A DNA stretch of 64,000 nt, taken from the NCBI GenBank assembly GCA_021287075.1, contig JAJTBD010000012.1:1-64000 (forward strand), read 5' to 3'. How positions within the stretch are numbered: the first letter of the stretch is position 1; every line of letters begins with the position of its first letter. Position numbers and translations under genes: made by a program. The notes under the pieces are model-generated. The model saw only the letters and a program-made list of their open reading frames with translations, made no database searches and was not told the origin of the DNA. The DNA is from Micrococcales bacterium (GTDB lineage: Bacteria; Actinomycetota; Actinomycetes; Actinomycetales; Dermatophilaceae). Of the stretch, positions 29,136 through 37,917 are shown piece after piece.

Positions 29136-32100
29136 TCAGCCGCTGGTCACCTTGGTGACGTGCGTGGCGCTGTCGTAGACGAAGGTCGTCGTCGCACCGT
29201 CTGACGGGACGCTCAGCGTGATGTTGCCGCCGTCCCTGACGCCACCGGCGCCGTAGTTCTCGTCCCAGCCGAGGCCGTGGGCGATCTTGAAGGAGTAGGT
29301 GCCGGCGGGGATCTTGGTCGTCGACCAGGTGTAGCTCCCGTCGCCGTCCTTGTCCTGGAGCCACGGGCGCATGCACGCCGGCGCCCAGTTGTCACAGCCC
29401 AGGGCGCCCTGGAAGTCGCCGGGGGCGGTGATGATCGGCCCCTCCTCGTCGGAGGTCACCCAGTGGGTGGTCGGGTCGTAGTAGAAGGAGACCTTGCCGT
29501 CAGCGGTGTCGTAGGAGATGTTGGCGCCATTGCTGCCGCCGACGCCGTAGTTGACGGCCCAGTCCTTGTCGAGCGCCGCCTTGTAGGCATAGGAGCCCGG
29601 CTTGATGTCATAGGACTTCTTCCAGATGCCGTCCTTGGCGTCGAGCCCGAGCTGGGCCTGCTCGCACGCGGGCACCCAGTCCGCTGCGCAGCCCATCTCG
29701 TCGTTGTGCGACCCGGGGACGCTCACCGCGCCAGGCTGGGTGGCGGGGCGGTCGCCGTTCTCGACGGCCGGACCGGTCGCCTTGCCCGTGATGCCCCACG
29801 AGCCGTCGGCGCTGATGTGGCCGGCGCTGTCCTTGACGACGACGCGGTATTCCAGCGGCGTGCCCAGGGGCAGCTTGGAGACGTCGTGGTAGACGCGGTA
29901 GGGCGCGTTGTCATCGGTGCCGAGGGTTGTCCACGAGGTGGCGCCCACCGGGCGATAGAGGAAGGTCGCCTGGGCTGGGTTGTTGCCGGAGACGTCGGCG
30001 CCGATCTCGGTGCGCCCGTTGAGGACTCCCCCGTCGGCCGGCGTCTTCAGCGTCACCAAGGGCGCCGCCGCGGGCGTCACGATGGGCTTGTTGGCGCGCC
30101 AGACGCTCACCGACATCGGCGGCACGTCGACGGTGACCTTGCGGTCCGCGCCCGACTTGACCGCGTGGTCGGTGCCGAAGACCGGCGTGAACATGGCCTT
30201 GCCGGTCCACGACTCAAGGGTCGTCTTCTGGGTCGCGGTCGAGTTGTTGGCCGCGACGAGGTACTCGACCTTGGCGCCCTTGTCATAGCGCGAGGTGACG
30301 AACAGGCCGTCGCCGTCCGCGGCATACCGGACCTGCTGGAGACCGTCGCCGAGCGCAGGGTGCTTGGCGCGGGCCTTCGACAGCGCGGCGAGGTGCGCAT
30401 AGAGCGGGTGCGCGGTGTTGTAGCGGTCCTTGGCGCCGGCGGTGTCGCCGAGCACGGGCTGGGTGGCGAAGTCGGCGACCTTGGTGGCGAACATGTCCTG
30501 GCGCGACTCCTTGTCACCGCCGGTGCCCATGAAGCCCTGCTCGTCGCCGTAGTAGGTGACCGGCTGGCCGCGGGTGAGATACATCAGCGAGTTGGCGAGC
30601 TTGGTGCGCGCCATGAGGGTCTCGCCGGTGGCGCCGCCGTCGCGGATGAACATCGCGGCGCGGCCCATGTCGTGGTTGCCGAGGAAGGTCGGGAGCTGGT
30701 AGGCGTTGCTGTCGGCGTCGGTGTACCAGTCGTCCTGGGCGTAGAAGTCGGCCAGCGAGGAGGCCTTGCCGCCCTTGGCGTAGTCGACGCCGCGGGCCTG
30801 GAAGCCGAAGTCGAGCGTCGCCTGGAGCTTGCCCTCGGTGGTGTAGGTCGACAGGAACTGCGGGCTGGAGTCATAGACCTCGCCGAAGGCGAAGAAGTCG
30901 GCGTTGCCGACGGCCTTGGCCTGGCCGAGGATCTCGGGGATGAACTGCTGCCAGAACTCCATGTTGACGTGCTTGACGGTGTCGATGCGGAAGCCGTCGA
31001 TGCCGAAGTCGACCCACGTCTTGTAGATCTCGCCCATGCCCTTGACGACCTCGGGCCGCTCGGTGAACAGGTCGTCGAGCCCCACGAAGTCGCCGTAGGT
31101 GCTGGACTCGCCGGCCCAGGTGGAGTCGCCCCGGTTGTGGTACATCAGCGGGTCGTTGAGCCAGGCCGGGACCTTGACGGTCCTGTCGGCCTCGGACTTG
31201 AAGACCGGGGTGTAGGGGAAGGACGTCGCGGCGTCCATCTCCGGGAAGGTCTTGCCCAAGTAGTCGCGGTCGTCGAAGGCCTTGCCCGCCGCGTCCTTGT
31301 AGGGGTAGCTCGCCTTGTTGCGGTAGGTGTACTGCCCCTCGGTGTAGTCGATGACGTCGGCGGTGTGGTTGGTGATGATGTCGAAGAAGACCTTCATCCC
31401 CTTGGCGTGGGCCGCGTCGATGAGCGCCTTCATGTCGGCGTTGCTGCCGAGGTGGGGGTCGATCTGGGTGAAGTCGGTGATCCAGTAGCCGTGGTAGCCG
31501 GCCGACTCCGCGCCCTCGGTGCCCTGGACGGGCCGGTTCTTGAAGGAGGGCGTCAGCCAGATGGCCGTGGTGCCCATGCCCTTGATGTAGTCGAGCCTGT
31601 CCTGGACGCCCTTGAGGTCGCCGCCGTGGTAGAAGCCCTTGTCGGTCGGGTCGAAGCCGGTCTCGAGGCGACCGCCGCTCAGGCCGCCGGTGTCGTTGGC
31701 CTTGTCGCCGTTGGCGAAGCGGTCGGCCATGACGAAGTAGAAACGCTCCTTGGTGAGCGGGTTGCGCAGCGAGTCCTTGGCGAGCGTCGCGTCGGCGGCC
31801 GTCGTCGCGCCGGCGAGCCCGACCGGCGTGATCCCGAGCTGGTGGGTCACGTCGTCATAGGTGAACGTCAGCTTGGCGGCGTTGGGCAGGTTGAGGGCGA
31901 TGTTGCCCCCGTCGCGGCCGCCCTCGCCATAGCTCTCGTCCCACGCGCCGTTGATCGCGACCTTCCACTCATAGGACCCCGCCGGGACGGTGAAGGTCTT
32001 GGAGTAGGTCGTGCCGCTCTGGGTCAGCTGCGTGGCCGTGCACGCCTCGTCCCAGTCCTTGGCGCAGCCGAGCTCGCTCTGGAGGTCTCCGGCGAGGGTG

Positions 32101-32204
32101 GCGGTGCGCGGATCGGCGGCGGTGGCGGCCAATGGGGTGAGCAGGCCGGCGGCGAGCGCGGCGGCGCTGGCGAGGGCCAGCGGGCGCAGGCGGGAGGGGA
32201 CCAC
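29136..32204 (-). CDS. Secreted multidomain GH13 alpha-amylase/pullulanase-type enzyme
   Basis: A 1,022-residue exported starch-degrading enzyme. Residues 1-29 are a signal peptide ending TPLAATA-A. A first X25/PulA-like module is at about 33-125 (Cys47/Cys55 pair, WKVAINGAWDESYG), the GH13 barrel about 150-620, a beta domain and Ig-like region about 650-840, then two more X25-type modules to the end. Catalytic residues: Asp408 in GIDGFRID, Glu442 in FFAFGEV, Asp512 in FLGNHD. The GTG at 32202-32204 follows AAGGAG. A LacI-type operator lies 44 bp upstream. The absence of alpha-1,6-specific signatures means amylase versus pullulanase is unresolved. Confidence 0.92.
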   Translation of the reverse strand: MVPSRLRPLALASAAALAAGLLTPLAATAADPRTATLAGDLQSELGCAKDWDEACTATQLTQSGTTYSKTFTVPAGSYEWKVAINGAWDESYGEGGRDGGNIALNLPNAAKLTFTYDDVTHQLGITPVGLAGATTAADATLAKDSLRNPLTKERFYFVMADRFANGDKANDTGGLSGGRLETGFDPTDKGFYHGGDLKGVQDRLDYIKGMGTTAIWLTPSFKNRPVQGTEGAESAGYHGYWITDFTQIDPHLGSNADMKALIDAAHAKGMKVFFDIITNHTADVIDYTEGQYTYRNKASYPYKDAAGKAFDDRDYLGKTFPEMDAATSFPYTPVFKSEADRTVKVPAWLNDPLMYHNRGDSTWAGESSTYGDFVGLDDLFTERPEVVKGMGEIYKTWVDFGIDGFRIDTVKHVNMEFWQQFIPEILGQAKAVGNADFFAFGEVYDSSPQFLSTYTTEGKLQATLDFGFQARGVDYAKGGKASSLADFYAQDDWYTDADSNAYQLPTFLGNHDMGRAAMFIRDGGATGETLMARTKLANSLMYLTRGQPVTYYGDEQGFMGTGGDKESRQDMFATKVADFATQPVLGDTAGAKDRYNTAHPLYAHLAALSKARAKHPALGDGLQQVRYAADGDGLFVTSRYDKGAKVEYLVAANNSTATQKTTLESWTGKAMFTPVFGTDHAVKSGADRKVTVDVPPMSVSVWRANKPIVTPAAAPLVTLKTPADGGVLNGRTEIGADVSGNNPAQATFLYRPVGATSWTTLGTDDNAPYRVYHDVSKLPLGTPLEYRVVVKDSAGHISADGSWGITGKATGPAVENGDRPATQPGAVSVPGSHNDEMGCAADWVPACEQAQLGLDAKDGIWKKSYDIKPGSYAYKAALDKDWAVNYGVGGSNGANISYDTADGKVSFYYDPTTHWVTSDEEGPIITAPGDFQGALGCDNWAPACMRPWLQDKDGDGSYTWSTTKIPAGTYSFKIAHGLGWDENYGAGGVRDGGNITLSVPSDGATTTFVYDSATHVTKVTSG

Positions 32205-32247
32205 GTCAGCTCCTTTGCTGAGGATGTCTACCCCCGCAGGGTAGTCC

Positions 32248-32261
32248 TGCAAGCGCTTCCA
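32248..32261. promoter_or_regulatory. LacI-family operator upstream of the amylase gene
   Basis: TGCAAGCGCTTCCA, on the other strand TGGAAGCGCTTGCA, fits the TGnAAnCGnTTnCA half-palindrome of LacI/CcpA/MalR-type repressors, centred on GCGC. It lies 44 bp before the start, suited to block transcription until maltodextrin appears. No LacI gene is in the window, so the regulator is encoded elsewhere. Confidence 0.75.
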
Positions 32262-32301
32262 TACCAGCCGCGGGATACGCAGACTTCGGTATGCCGCGAG
32301 G

Positions 32302-32982
32302 TCAGCGGGCATGCGGCCCGCGCGGCGACCAGCCGGAGCGCCCGTTGACCACGACCCGGTCGGCCCGCTCCAGCAGCCGCGCCACCTCGACGGCGTTGCG
32401 CTCGTCGACCTGGTCCACCCAGGCCCGGGCCGCGTCGGGGCTCTTGCCGAATGCCGTGTGCCGGGCCACCAGCCGATCGCGCCGCACATCGTCGTCACCG
32501 ACGACGAACCAGACCTCGTCACAGGCGTCCCGGGCCGCCTCCCAGCCGTCCATGAGCAGGTAGTTGCCCTCCGAGACGACCACGCGCGCGGCCGCCGGCA
32601 CGACCAGCGCGCCCGCGATGGGCTGCTCCAGGTCGCGCTCGAAGCCCGGCACATAGACATCGCAGGCGGCGGTGCGAACCCTCGCCAGGCACGCGGCATA
32701 CCCCTCGTGGTCAAAGGTCTCGGGTGCGCCCTTGCGGTCGCGCAGGCCGAGGCGGTTGAGCTGGGCGTCGGCGAGGTGGAAGCCGTCCATGGGCAGGCGC
32801 GCCGCATGGTCGGCCCCGTGCCGCGCCCGCAGCCCGTCGAGCAGGGCGAGCGCGAGCGTCGTCTTGCCTGCCCCCGGCGCGCCGGTGATCCCGAGCACCG
32901 CCCGACCCCGCGGCGGCACGAGGCCGTCCACGAGGTCGAGCAGCCGGTCGGTCACTCCCCCATTCTCCGGTGCCGGCGTCAT
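32302..32982 (-). CDS. Nucleoside/nucleotide kinase family protein
   Basis: A 226-residue P-loop kinase of the uridine kinase/pantothenate kinase superfamily. Walker A is GAPGAGKTT (about 33-41); PMDGFHLADAQL holds the acidic substrate-site residue, and VVSEGNYLLMD is the typical strand after it. Substrate unknown (fructose, nucleosides and pantothenate are known for relatives). The ATG at 32980-32982 overlaps the TGA of the ABC-F gene; GTG at 32955 is an alternative start. Confidence 0.82.
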   Translation of the reverse strand: MTPAPENGGVTDRLLDLVDGLVPPRGRAVLGITGAPGAGKTTLALALLDGLRARHGADHAARLPMDGFHLADAQLNRLGLRDRKGAPETFDHEGYAACLARVRTAACDVYVPGFERDLEQPIAGALVVPAAARVVVSEGNYLLMDGWEAARDACDEVWFVVGDDDVRRDRLVARHTAFGKSPDAARAWVDQVDERNAVEVARLLERADRVVVNGRSGWSPRGPHAR

Positions 32983-34682
32983 CGGCGCCGGGCGACGCGT
33001 GTCTCGTCCCAGACCGGCTCGTCCGCGGCATACACCCGACCGTCGGAGCCGAAGACGAGGAAGCGGTCGAGGCCGCGGGCGAACCAGCGGTCGTGGGTGA
33101 CGGCCACGATGGTGCCCTCGAAGGTCGCGAGCGCGTCCTCGAGCGCCTCGGCGGAGTGCAGGTCGAGGTTGTCGGTGGGCTCGTCGAGCAGGAGGAGGGT
33201 GGCGCCGCTCAGCTCGAGCAGGAGGATCTGGAAGCGCGCCTGCTGACCGCCGCTGAGCGACTCGAAGAGCTGCTCGCTCGCTCGGGCGAGGCCATAGCGG
33301 TCGAGTGCGCGCGCCGCCTCGTCGCGGGGCTTGCCCCGACGGTGCTCGTCGCCGCGATGCAGGATCTCGAGCAGGGTGCGGCCGTGGAGCGACGGGACGT
33401 CATGGGTCTGCGCGAACCAACCGGGCCGCACGCGTGAGCCTAGCCTGGCAATCCCGTTGTGGCGCACCGGTTCTGGCCGGTGGTCGCCCACGGGCTGGTG
33501 CTCGGGGCCCGGGTCGCTGCCGCCCGCGGCGAGCAGCCGCAGGAAGTGGGACTTGCCCGAGCCGTTGGAGCCGAGGATGCCGACCCGCTCACCAAACCAG
33601 AGCTCGGCGTCGAAGGGACGCATCAGCTCTCCACCGTCGGCCGTCAGCAGCTCCAGCCCCTCGACGATGACCGCGCGCTTGGCGGTCCGCCCGCCCTGGA
33701 GTCGCATGCGGACGTTCTGGCGCAACGGGATTGCCTAGGGCGGGCCGGCCTCGACGAAGCGGGCCAGTCGGGTCTCGGCGGCCTGAAGCCGGGCGGCCAT
33801 GTCGGAGTTGTATGCCGCCTTCTGCCGATACATGATCACCAGTGCCTTGAGCTTGGCGTGCTCCTCGTCCCAGCGGCGCAGCGCCTCCTCCAGCCGCGCG
33901 TTGCGGTCCTCGCGTGCCTGCTGATAGGTCGCGAACCGCCCGGGGTGGACCCACAGCGAGCTGCCGACCCGACCCGGCTCCAGCGTGGCGATGCGGGTCG
34001 CGACATGGTCGAGCAGCTCGCGGTCGTGCGAGACGAAGAGCACCGTCTTGGGCGAGGCGACCAGCTGCTCCTCGAGCCAGCGCTTGCCCGGCACGTCGAG
34101 ATAGTTGTCGGGCTCGTCGAGGACCAGCACATCCTGCGGGCCGCGCAGCAGCGCCTCGAGGACCAGCCGCTTCTGCTCACCGCCGGAGAGCGTCGCGACA
34201 GTGCGCCACTGCGCCTTCTCATAGGGCACCCCGAGCGCCGCCATGGTGACCACGTCGGCGCCTGTCTCCCAGTCGTATCCGCCGACATCGCCCCAGTCGA
34301 CGAGCGCCTGCGCATAGTCCATCTGGTCCTGCTCGGACTCCCGCTCCATCATGAGCAGCTCGGTGCGGTCGACCTCGAGACCCGCATCCCGGATCGCCGG
34401 CGGCGCGACCGACAGGAGCAGCTCGCGCACCGTCGTCTCGTCGCGGATCGACCCGATGAACTGCCGCATCACGCCGAGGCTGCCGCTGCCGGAGACCGTG
34501 CCTTCGCGCACCAGCTCGTCGCCGCTGACCATCCGGACGAGCGTGGTCTTGCCTGTCCCGTTGGGCCCGATGAGGGCGACCTTGGCACCATCGCCGACGC
34601 GCAGGGACACCTCATGGAGCAGGGGCCGGCCATCGGGGAGCCAGTGGCTGACGGAGGCGATGTCGAGATGTCCCACCGGCAC
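32979..34682 (-). pseudogene. ABC-F family ATPase split by an in-frame TAG
   Basis: One ABC-F gene of about 567 codons. The first half has GPNGTGKTT, LSGGEQKR and LVLDEPDNYLD; the linker ends RLARFVEAGPP, then TAG (33735-33737), then, in the same frame, AIPLRQNVRMRL and the second half with GSNGSGKSH, LSGGQQAR and LLLDEPTDNLD. Both ATP sites keep all catalytic motifs. ABC-F proteins act on ribosomes, some conferring antibiotic resistance. A one-base change (for example GAG to TAG) would explain the stop. The second half could restart at TTG 33725. GTG at 34682 or 34676 is the likely start; neither has a strong ribosome site. Confidence 0.75.
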
Positions 34683-34731
34683 ATTCTTGACGCTGCGCCG
34701 CGCAGGTGCCAGCGGATTTGGCCGCGCGCCG

Positions 34732-36109
34732 TCAGGGAGCGACGCGGTGGGCGGCGACGGCCGTGGCCCCTGCGAGGAGCGCACCGGTCACGCTGATGGC
34801 GGCAAACGGCATACCGGTCAGGTGGTCGGCGCGCGCAGCGATGACGGCGCCTCCGCCCGCCACGGCGATCACCGCGCCGACCGCCTCGCTGATCCGCGCG
34901 GAGGCATTGACCCTGCACTGCTCGCCGTCGGCGGTGATCTCGACCAGGTGTGTCGCGAGCGCATTGGAGACGATGCCCATCCCGGTCGCGCACAGTGCCC
35001 ACCCGCTCATGCCGGTGGCGATGCCGATGTGCCCGGTTGCCAGCAGGGCGGGCCCGGCCGCGCCGACGGCCATGACCAGCATCGCCAGCCGCACCAGCTG
35101 GGCGGGCACCAGCCGGCGGCGCACAGCGTCTCGGCTGGCGAGGTTGGACCCGACCGCCCAGAACCCCCCGGTGACAGCCAGGCTCACGCCGGCCAGCGTC
35201 GGGCCGGCGTCCCGGACCTCGGTCAGGAGGAGGGGCAGATAGGTGCCGATGAGGATGAACGCGAGCGCCACCAGCCCTCGCACGGCGATCGTCGCCGGTA
35301 TGCCGCGGGACAGCCGGACGGCGCCGCTCGGCAGCGCTCGGTGCAGGCGCAGCGCGACCGCGACCAGCCCGACGACCGTGGCGACGATCGCGACAGGCCC
35401 GGACTGCCGGACCGCCGAAGACCCCCAGGTCGCTGCTGCGACGCCGGCAGCAAGCACCGCGGTGGCCGACAGCGAGGCGCGCTCCGCCGCCGTCAGCACG
35501 CCTCCGCCGCCGGGCCCTGCCCCGACGCAGGGCAGGCAGCAGCAGCAGGGTGGCGGGCACGACCAGGACGAGGGGGCTGAGGAATGCCGCGCGCCAGCCC
35601 CCGGCCTGCGCGATCAGCCCGGCCAGCCCGGGCCCGAGCAGCGACGGCAGCATCCACGCGGTGGAGAAGGCGGCGAAGATGCGCGCCCGCAGGTGCTCGG
35701 GCAATAGCTGGGCGATCAGCACCACCATGCCGATGTCGAGCAGACCCTCCGCGACCCCGCTGACCATGCGCCCGACCACGAGCAGCGTCATCGACGGGGC
35801 CAGCCCGGTGAGCAGCTGGGCCACGACAAAGGCACTCACGCCCGCGACCAGGACCGGCCGCGGCCCCGCGTGGTCGGCCCACACGCCAGCTACAACGGTC
35901 GCCATGAGCAGCGCCACCATCGGCGCCGCCGAGGCCACGCCAAACCACGCCAGGCCATCGAGATCGCGGGCCGCCAGCGGGAGGATCGACATGACGGCCC
36001 GGTTCTCATAGGCACCGAGCGTCACCAGCGCCACCGCGGCGACGGTGAGCGGCAGATGGGGGCCGGACAGCAGGGACTCGCGGCGCGTGTCCGGGCTGGT
36101 CGTCGTCAT
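34732..36109 (-). pseudogene. MFS transporter with frameshift, SoxR-box controlled
   Basis: A complete 12-TM MFS protein is spread over two frames. The N-terminal part from ATG 36107-36109 (LPLTVAAVALVTLGAYENRAV) gives about 195 residues to LLLLPALRRG. The C-terminal six helices continue in another frame from about 35500 (LSATAVLAAGVAAATWG) to 34732. The break lies in GC-rich sequence at about 35500-35525. Its promoter region is shared with soxR and includes a SoxR box, so it was probably a redox-cycling-drug exporter. Confidence 0.75.
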
Positions 36110-36125
36110 GTCGGCGATCCTGTCA

Positions 36126-36143
36126 TCTCAAGTGCGCTTGAGG
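36126..36143. promoter_or_regulatory. SoxR-binding box
   Basis: CTCAAG-TGCG-CTTGAG (36127-36142), with flanking T and G, matches the canonical SoxR box CCTCAAG-n4-CTTGAGG in 17 of its expected geometry positions or nearly so: only one outer base departs. It lies between divergent soxR and the MFS gene, 18 bp from the MFS start. Confidence 0.8.
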
Positions 36144-36152
36144 TCAACCGGC

Positions 36153-36158
36153 TATCGT
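36153..36158 (+). promoter_or_regulatory. -10 element of soxR, leaderless layout
   Basis: TATCGT ends six bases before the soxR ATG at 36165. The SoxR box overlaps the region where the -35 would lie, consistent with autoregulation. Confidence 0.45.
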
Positions 36159-36164
36159 GAGGGG

Positions 36165-36623
36165 ATGGACAAGCACGAGCTGCTGCCGGTCGGCGAGGTC
36201 GCCAGGCGCGCGGGCGTCTCGGTGCCCACGCTGCGCTTCTATGAGGACAAGGGCCTGATCGTCTCCACGCGCTCCGCCGGCAACCAGCGCCGCTATCCCC
36301 GGCACATGCTCCGTCGGATCGCCTATGTCCGTGCGGCGCAGCGCTTCGGGCTCAGCCTGGCCGAGATCCGCCAGGCGCTCGACTCCCTGCCTGCGGACCG
36401 CCCACCGACCAAGCGGGACTGGACCCGCCTCAGCCGGGTCTGGCATGACGCGCTCCAGGAGCGCATCGACGCCCTGGAGGCACTTCGCGACGCGACCGAC
36501 GTGTGCGTCGGCTGCGGCTGCCTGTCGACGACGTCCTGCCCGATCTACAACAGCGAGGATGCCCTCGGCGGACAGGGCCCGGGCTCGCAGCGGTGGCTCG
36601 ACGGCAGGCCGCCCGAGGCCTGA
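36165..36623 (+). CDS. soxR: Redox-sensitive transcriptional activator SoxR
   Basis: A 152-residue MerR-family regulator. The winged helix is at about 8-75 (VGEVARRAGVSVPTLRFYEDKGLI), then a dimerisation helix. The SoxR [2Fe-2S] motif CxxCxCx5C is intact: Cys114, 117, 119 and 125 in CVGCGCLSTTSC. In actinobacteria SoxR responds to redox-active small molecules rather than superoxide as such. The ATG at 36165 begins six bases after a -10 element. A SoxR box and a divergent exporter gene adjoin it. Confidence 0.95.
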   Translation: MDKHELLPVGEVARRAGVSVPTLRFYEDKGLIVSTRSAGNQRRYPRHMLRRIAYVRAAQRFGLSLAEIRQALDSLPADRPPTKRDWTRLSRVWHDALQERIDALEALRDATDVCVGCGCLSTTSCPIYNSEDALGGQGPGSQRWLDGRPPEA

Positions 36624-36628
36624 GCGAC

Positions 36629-37489
36629 CTACTCCGGCAGGGGTTCCCGCGTCGCTCGCGCCTCGTCCGCACGGGCCGCCAGCTCGGCGTCGGGCGGATA
36701 GGAGACCTCCTCAAGCGAGAGACCGTGGGCCGGCATGACCGTCACCCGCGGATCGCGCACGCGCCCTCGCAGCACCTCGGCGGGGAAGCCCACCTCGCGG
36801 CGCCCCTCCCCCACCGGCACGACAGCGCCCACCAGAGCGCGGACCATGCTGTGGCAGAAGGCATCTGCGACGACCGTCCCGGCCAGCACCCCGTCGTCCA
36901 GGCGTCGCCACGAGTAGTCGAGCAGGGTGCGCACGGTCGTCGCACCCTCGCGCTTCTTGCAGAAGGCCGCGAAGTCGTTCAGTCCCACCAGACCCGCCGC
37001 GGCGGCATTCATCGCGGCGACGTCCAGCGCGCCCCGGGCCACGACCGTGTCGTGGCGCCGCAGCGGGTCGAGCCCGGCCGCGTCGTCGCAGATGCGATAG
37101 AGATAGCGCCGCTGGGTTGCGGAGAAGCGCGCGTCGAAGCCCTCGGGCGCCCGGCTCACCGAGCGCACGACGATGTCGGCGGGGAGTATGCCGCGCAGCC
37201 GGCTGGCCGCGGCCACCTCCGGGGTGCGGTCGGACCGGCCTGGGACCCTGGCCCACGACCTCGGGTCGACGTCGACGTGGGCGACCTGGCCGCGGGCGTG
37301 GACCCCGGCGTCGGTGCGCCCGGCCACCGTCAGCCGGACCGGCTCCGGCGAGCGCAGCAGGGTCGTCAGCGCGGCGCTCAGCTCGCCCTCGACCGTGCGG
37401 AGCGAGGGCTGGGCCGCCCAGCCGGAGAAGTCGCCCCCGTCATAGGCGAGGTCGATCCGCAGTCGGACGGGGGCGGGCTGGTCAGACAT
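36629..37489 (-). CDS. truA: tRNA pseudouridine(38-40) synthase TruA
   Basis: A 286-residue TruA. The catalytic Asp is in VAGRTDAGVHARGQVAHVD (about residue 55), preceded by LAYDGGDFSGWAAQP. RRYLYRI and FCHSMVRALVGAVV are other conserved blocks. It modifies U38-U40 of tRNA anticodon arms. In actinobacteria truA usually follows rplQ; here it is about 3.6 kb away with accessory genes between. TAGGCT lies eight bases before the ATG. Confidence 0.95.
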   Translation of the reverse strand: MSDQPAPVRLRIDLAYDGGDFSGWAAQPSLRTVEGELSAALTTLLRSPEPVRLTVAGRTDAGVHARGQVAHVDVDPRSWARVPGRSDRTPEVAAASRLRGILPADIVVRSVSRAPEGFDARFSATQRRYLYRICDDAAGLDPLRRHDTVVARGALDVAAMNAAAAGLVGLNDFAAFCKKREGATTVRTLLDYSWRRLDDGVLAGTVVADAFCHSMVRALVGAVVPVGEGRREVGFPAEVLRGRVRDPRVTVMPAHGLSLEEVSYPPDAELAARADEARATREPLPE

Positions 37490-37527
37490 AATCACAGAGC
37501 CTATCGACCACCGATCGAGGAGATGAC

Positions 37528-37905
37528 ATGCAGCGCTGGTGGCGCCAGGACCCACGGGCCGCCCTCATCGGCGTGCTGGCTCTCCAGCTCGCACTGGCCG
37601 CGGCGTCGATCGCGAGCAATGTGGGCGACGGCAGCGACTCCGGCGCCGCCTCCCACGGCATCTGGACGGCGCTGACCGCAGCGCTCCTCTGGGGCATCTG
37701 GGCCTCCCGCTCGGGCCTGGCCCGCGGCATCCTCACCGCCCTGATCGCCCTGCCGCTGCTGATGCTGCTGGCCTTCACGCTCGGGCCGCTCGACAACCTG
37801 CTGGTCCCCCTGCTCATCGCCTTCTCGGTCGGCCAGCTCGTGATGCTGTGGGCCCCGGCCGTCACCGAGCACGTCCGCAAGCGCGTCGACATCGACACCT
37901 ACTGA
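37528..37905 (+). CDS. Small hypothetical membrane protein
   Basis: A 125-residue protein with four hydrophobic segments (about 12-30, 45-62, 68-88 and 90-108) and no recognised domain. GAGGAGATGAC precedes the ATG, a clear ribosome site. It is divergent from truA and convergent with the broken MFS gene. Function unknown. Confidence 0.75.
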   Translation: MQRWWRQDPRAALIGVLALQLALAAASIASNVGDGSDSGAASHGIWTALTAALLWGIWASRSGLARGILTALIALPLLMLLAFTLGPLDNLLVPLLIAFSVGQLVMLWAPAVTEHVRKRVDIDTY

Positions 37906-37917
37906 GCAGGCCCGCCG

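Noticed and set aside
29277..32348. 1,023-codon open frame on the plus strand opposite the amylase
   Set aside because: It mirrors the amylase codon pattern, is Val/Gly/Ala/Asp-rich with no domain, and the minus strand has signal peptide, catalytic motifs and ribosome site.
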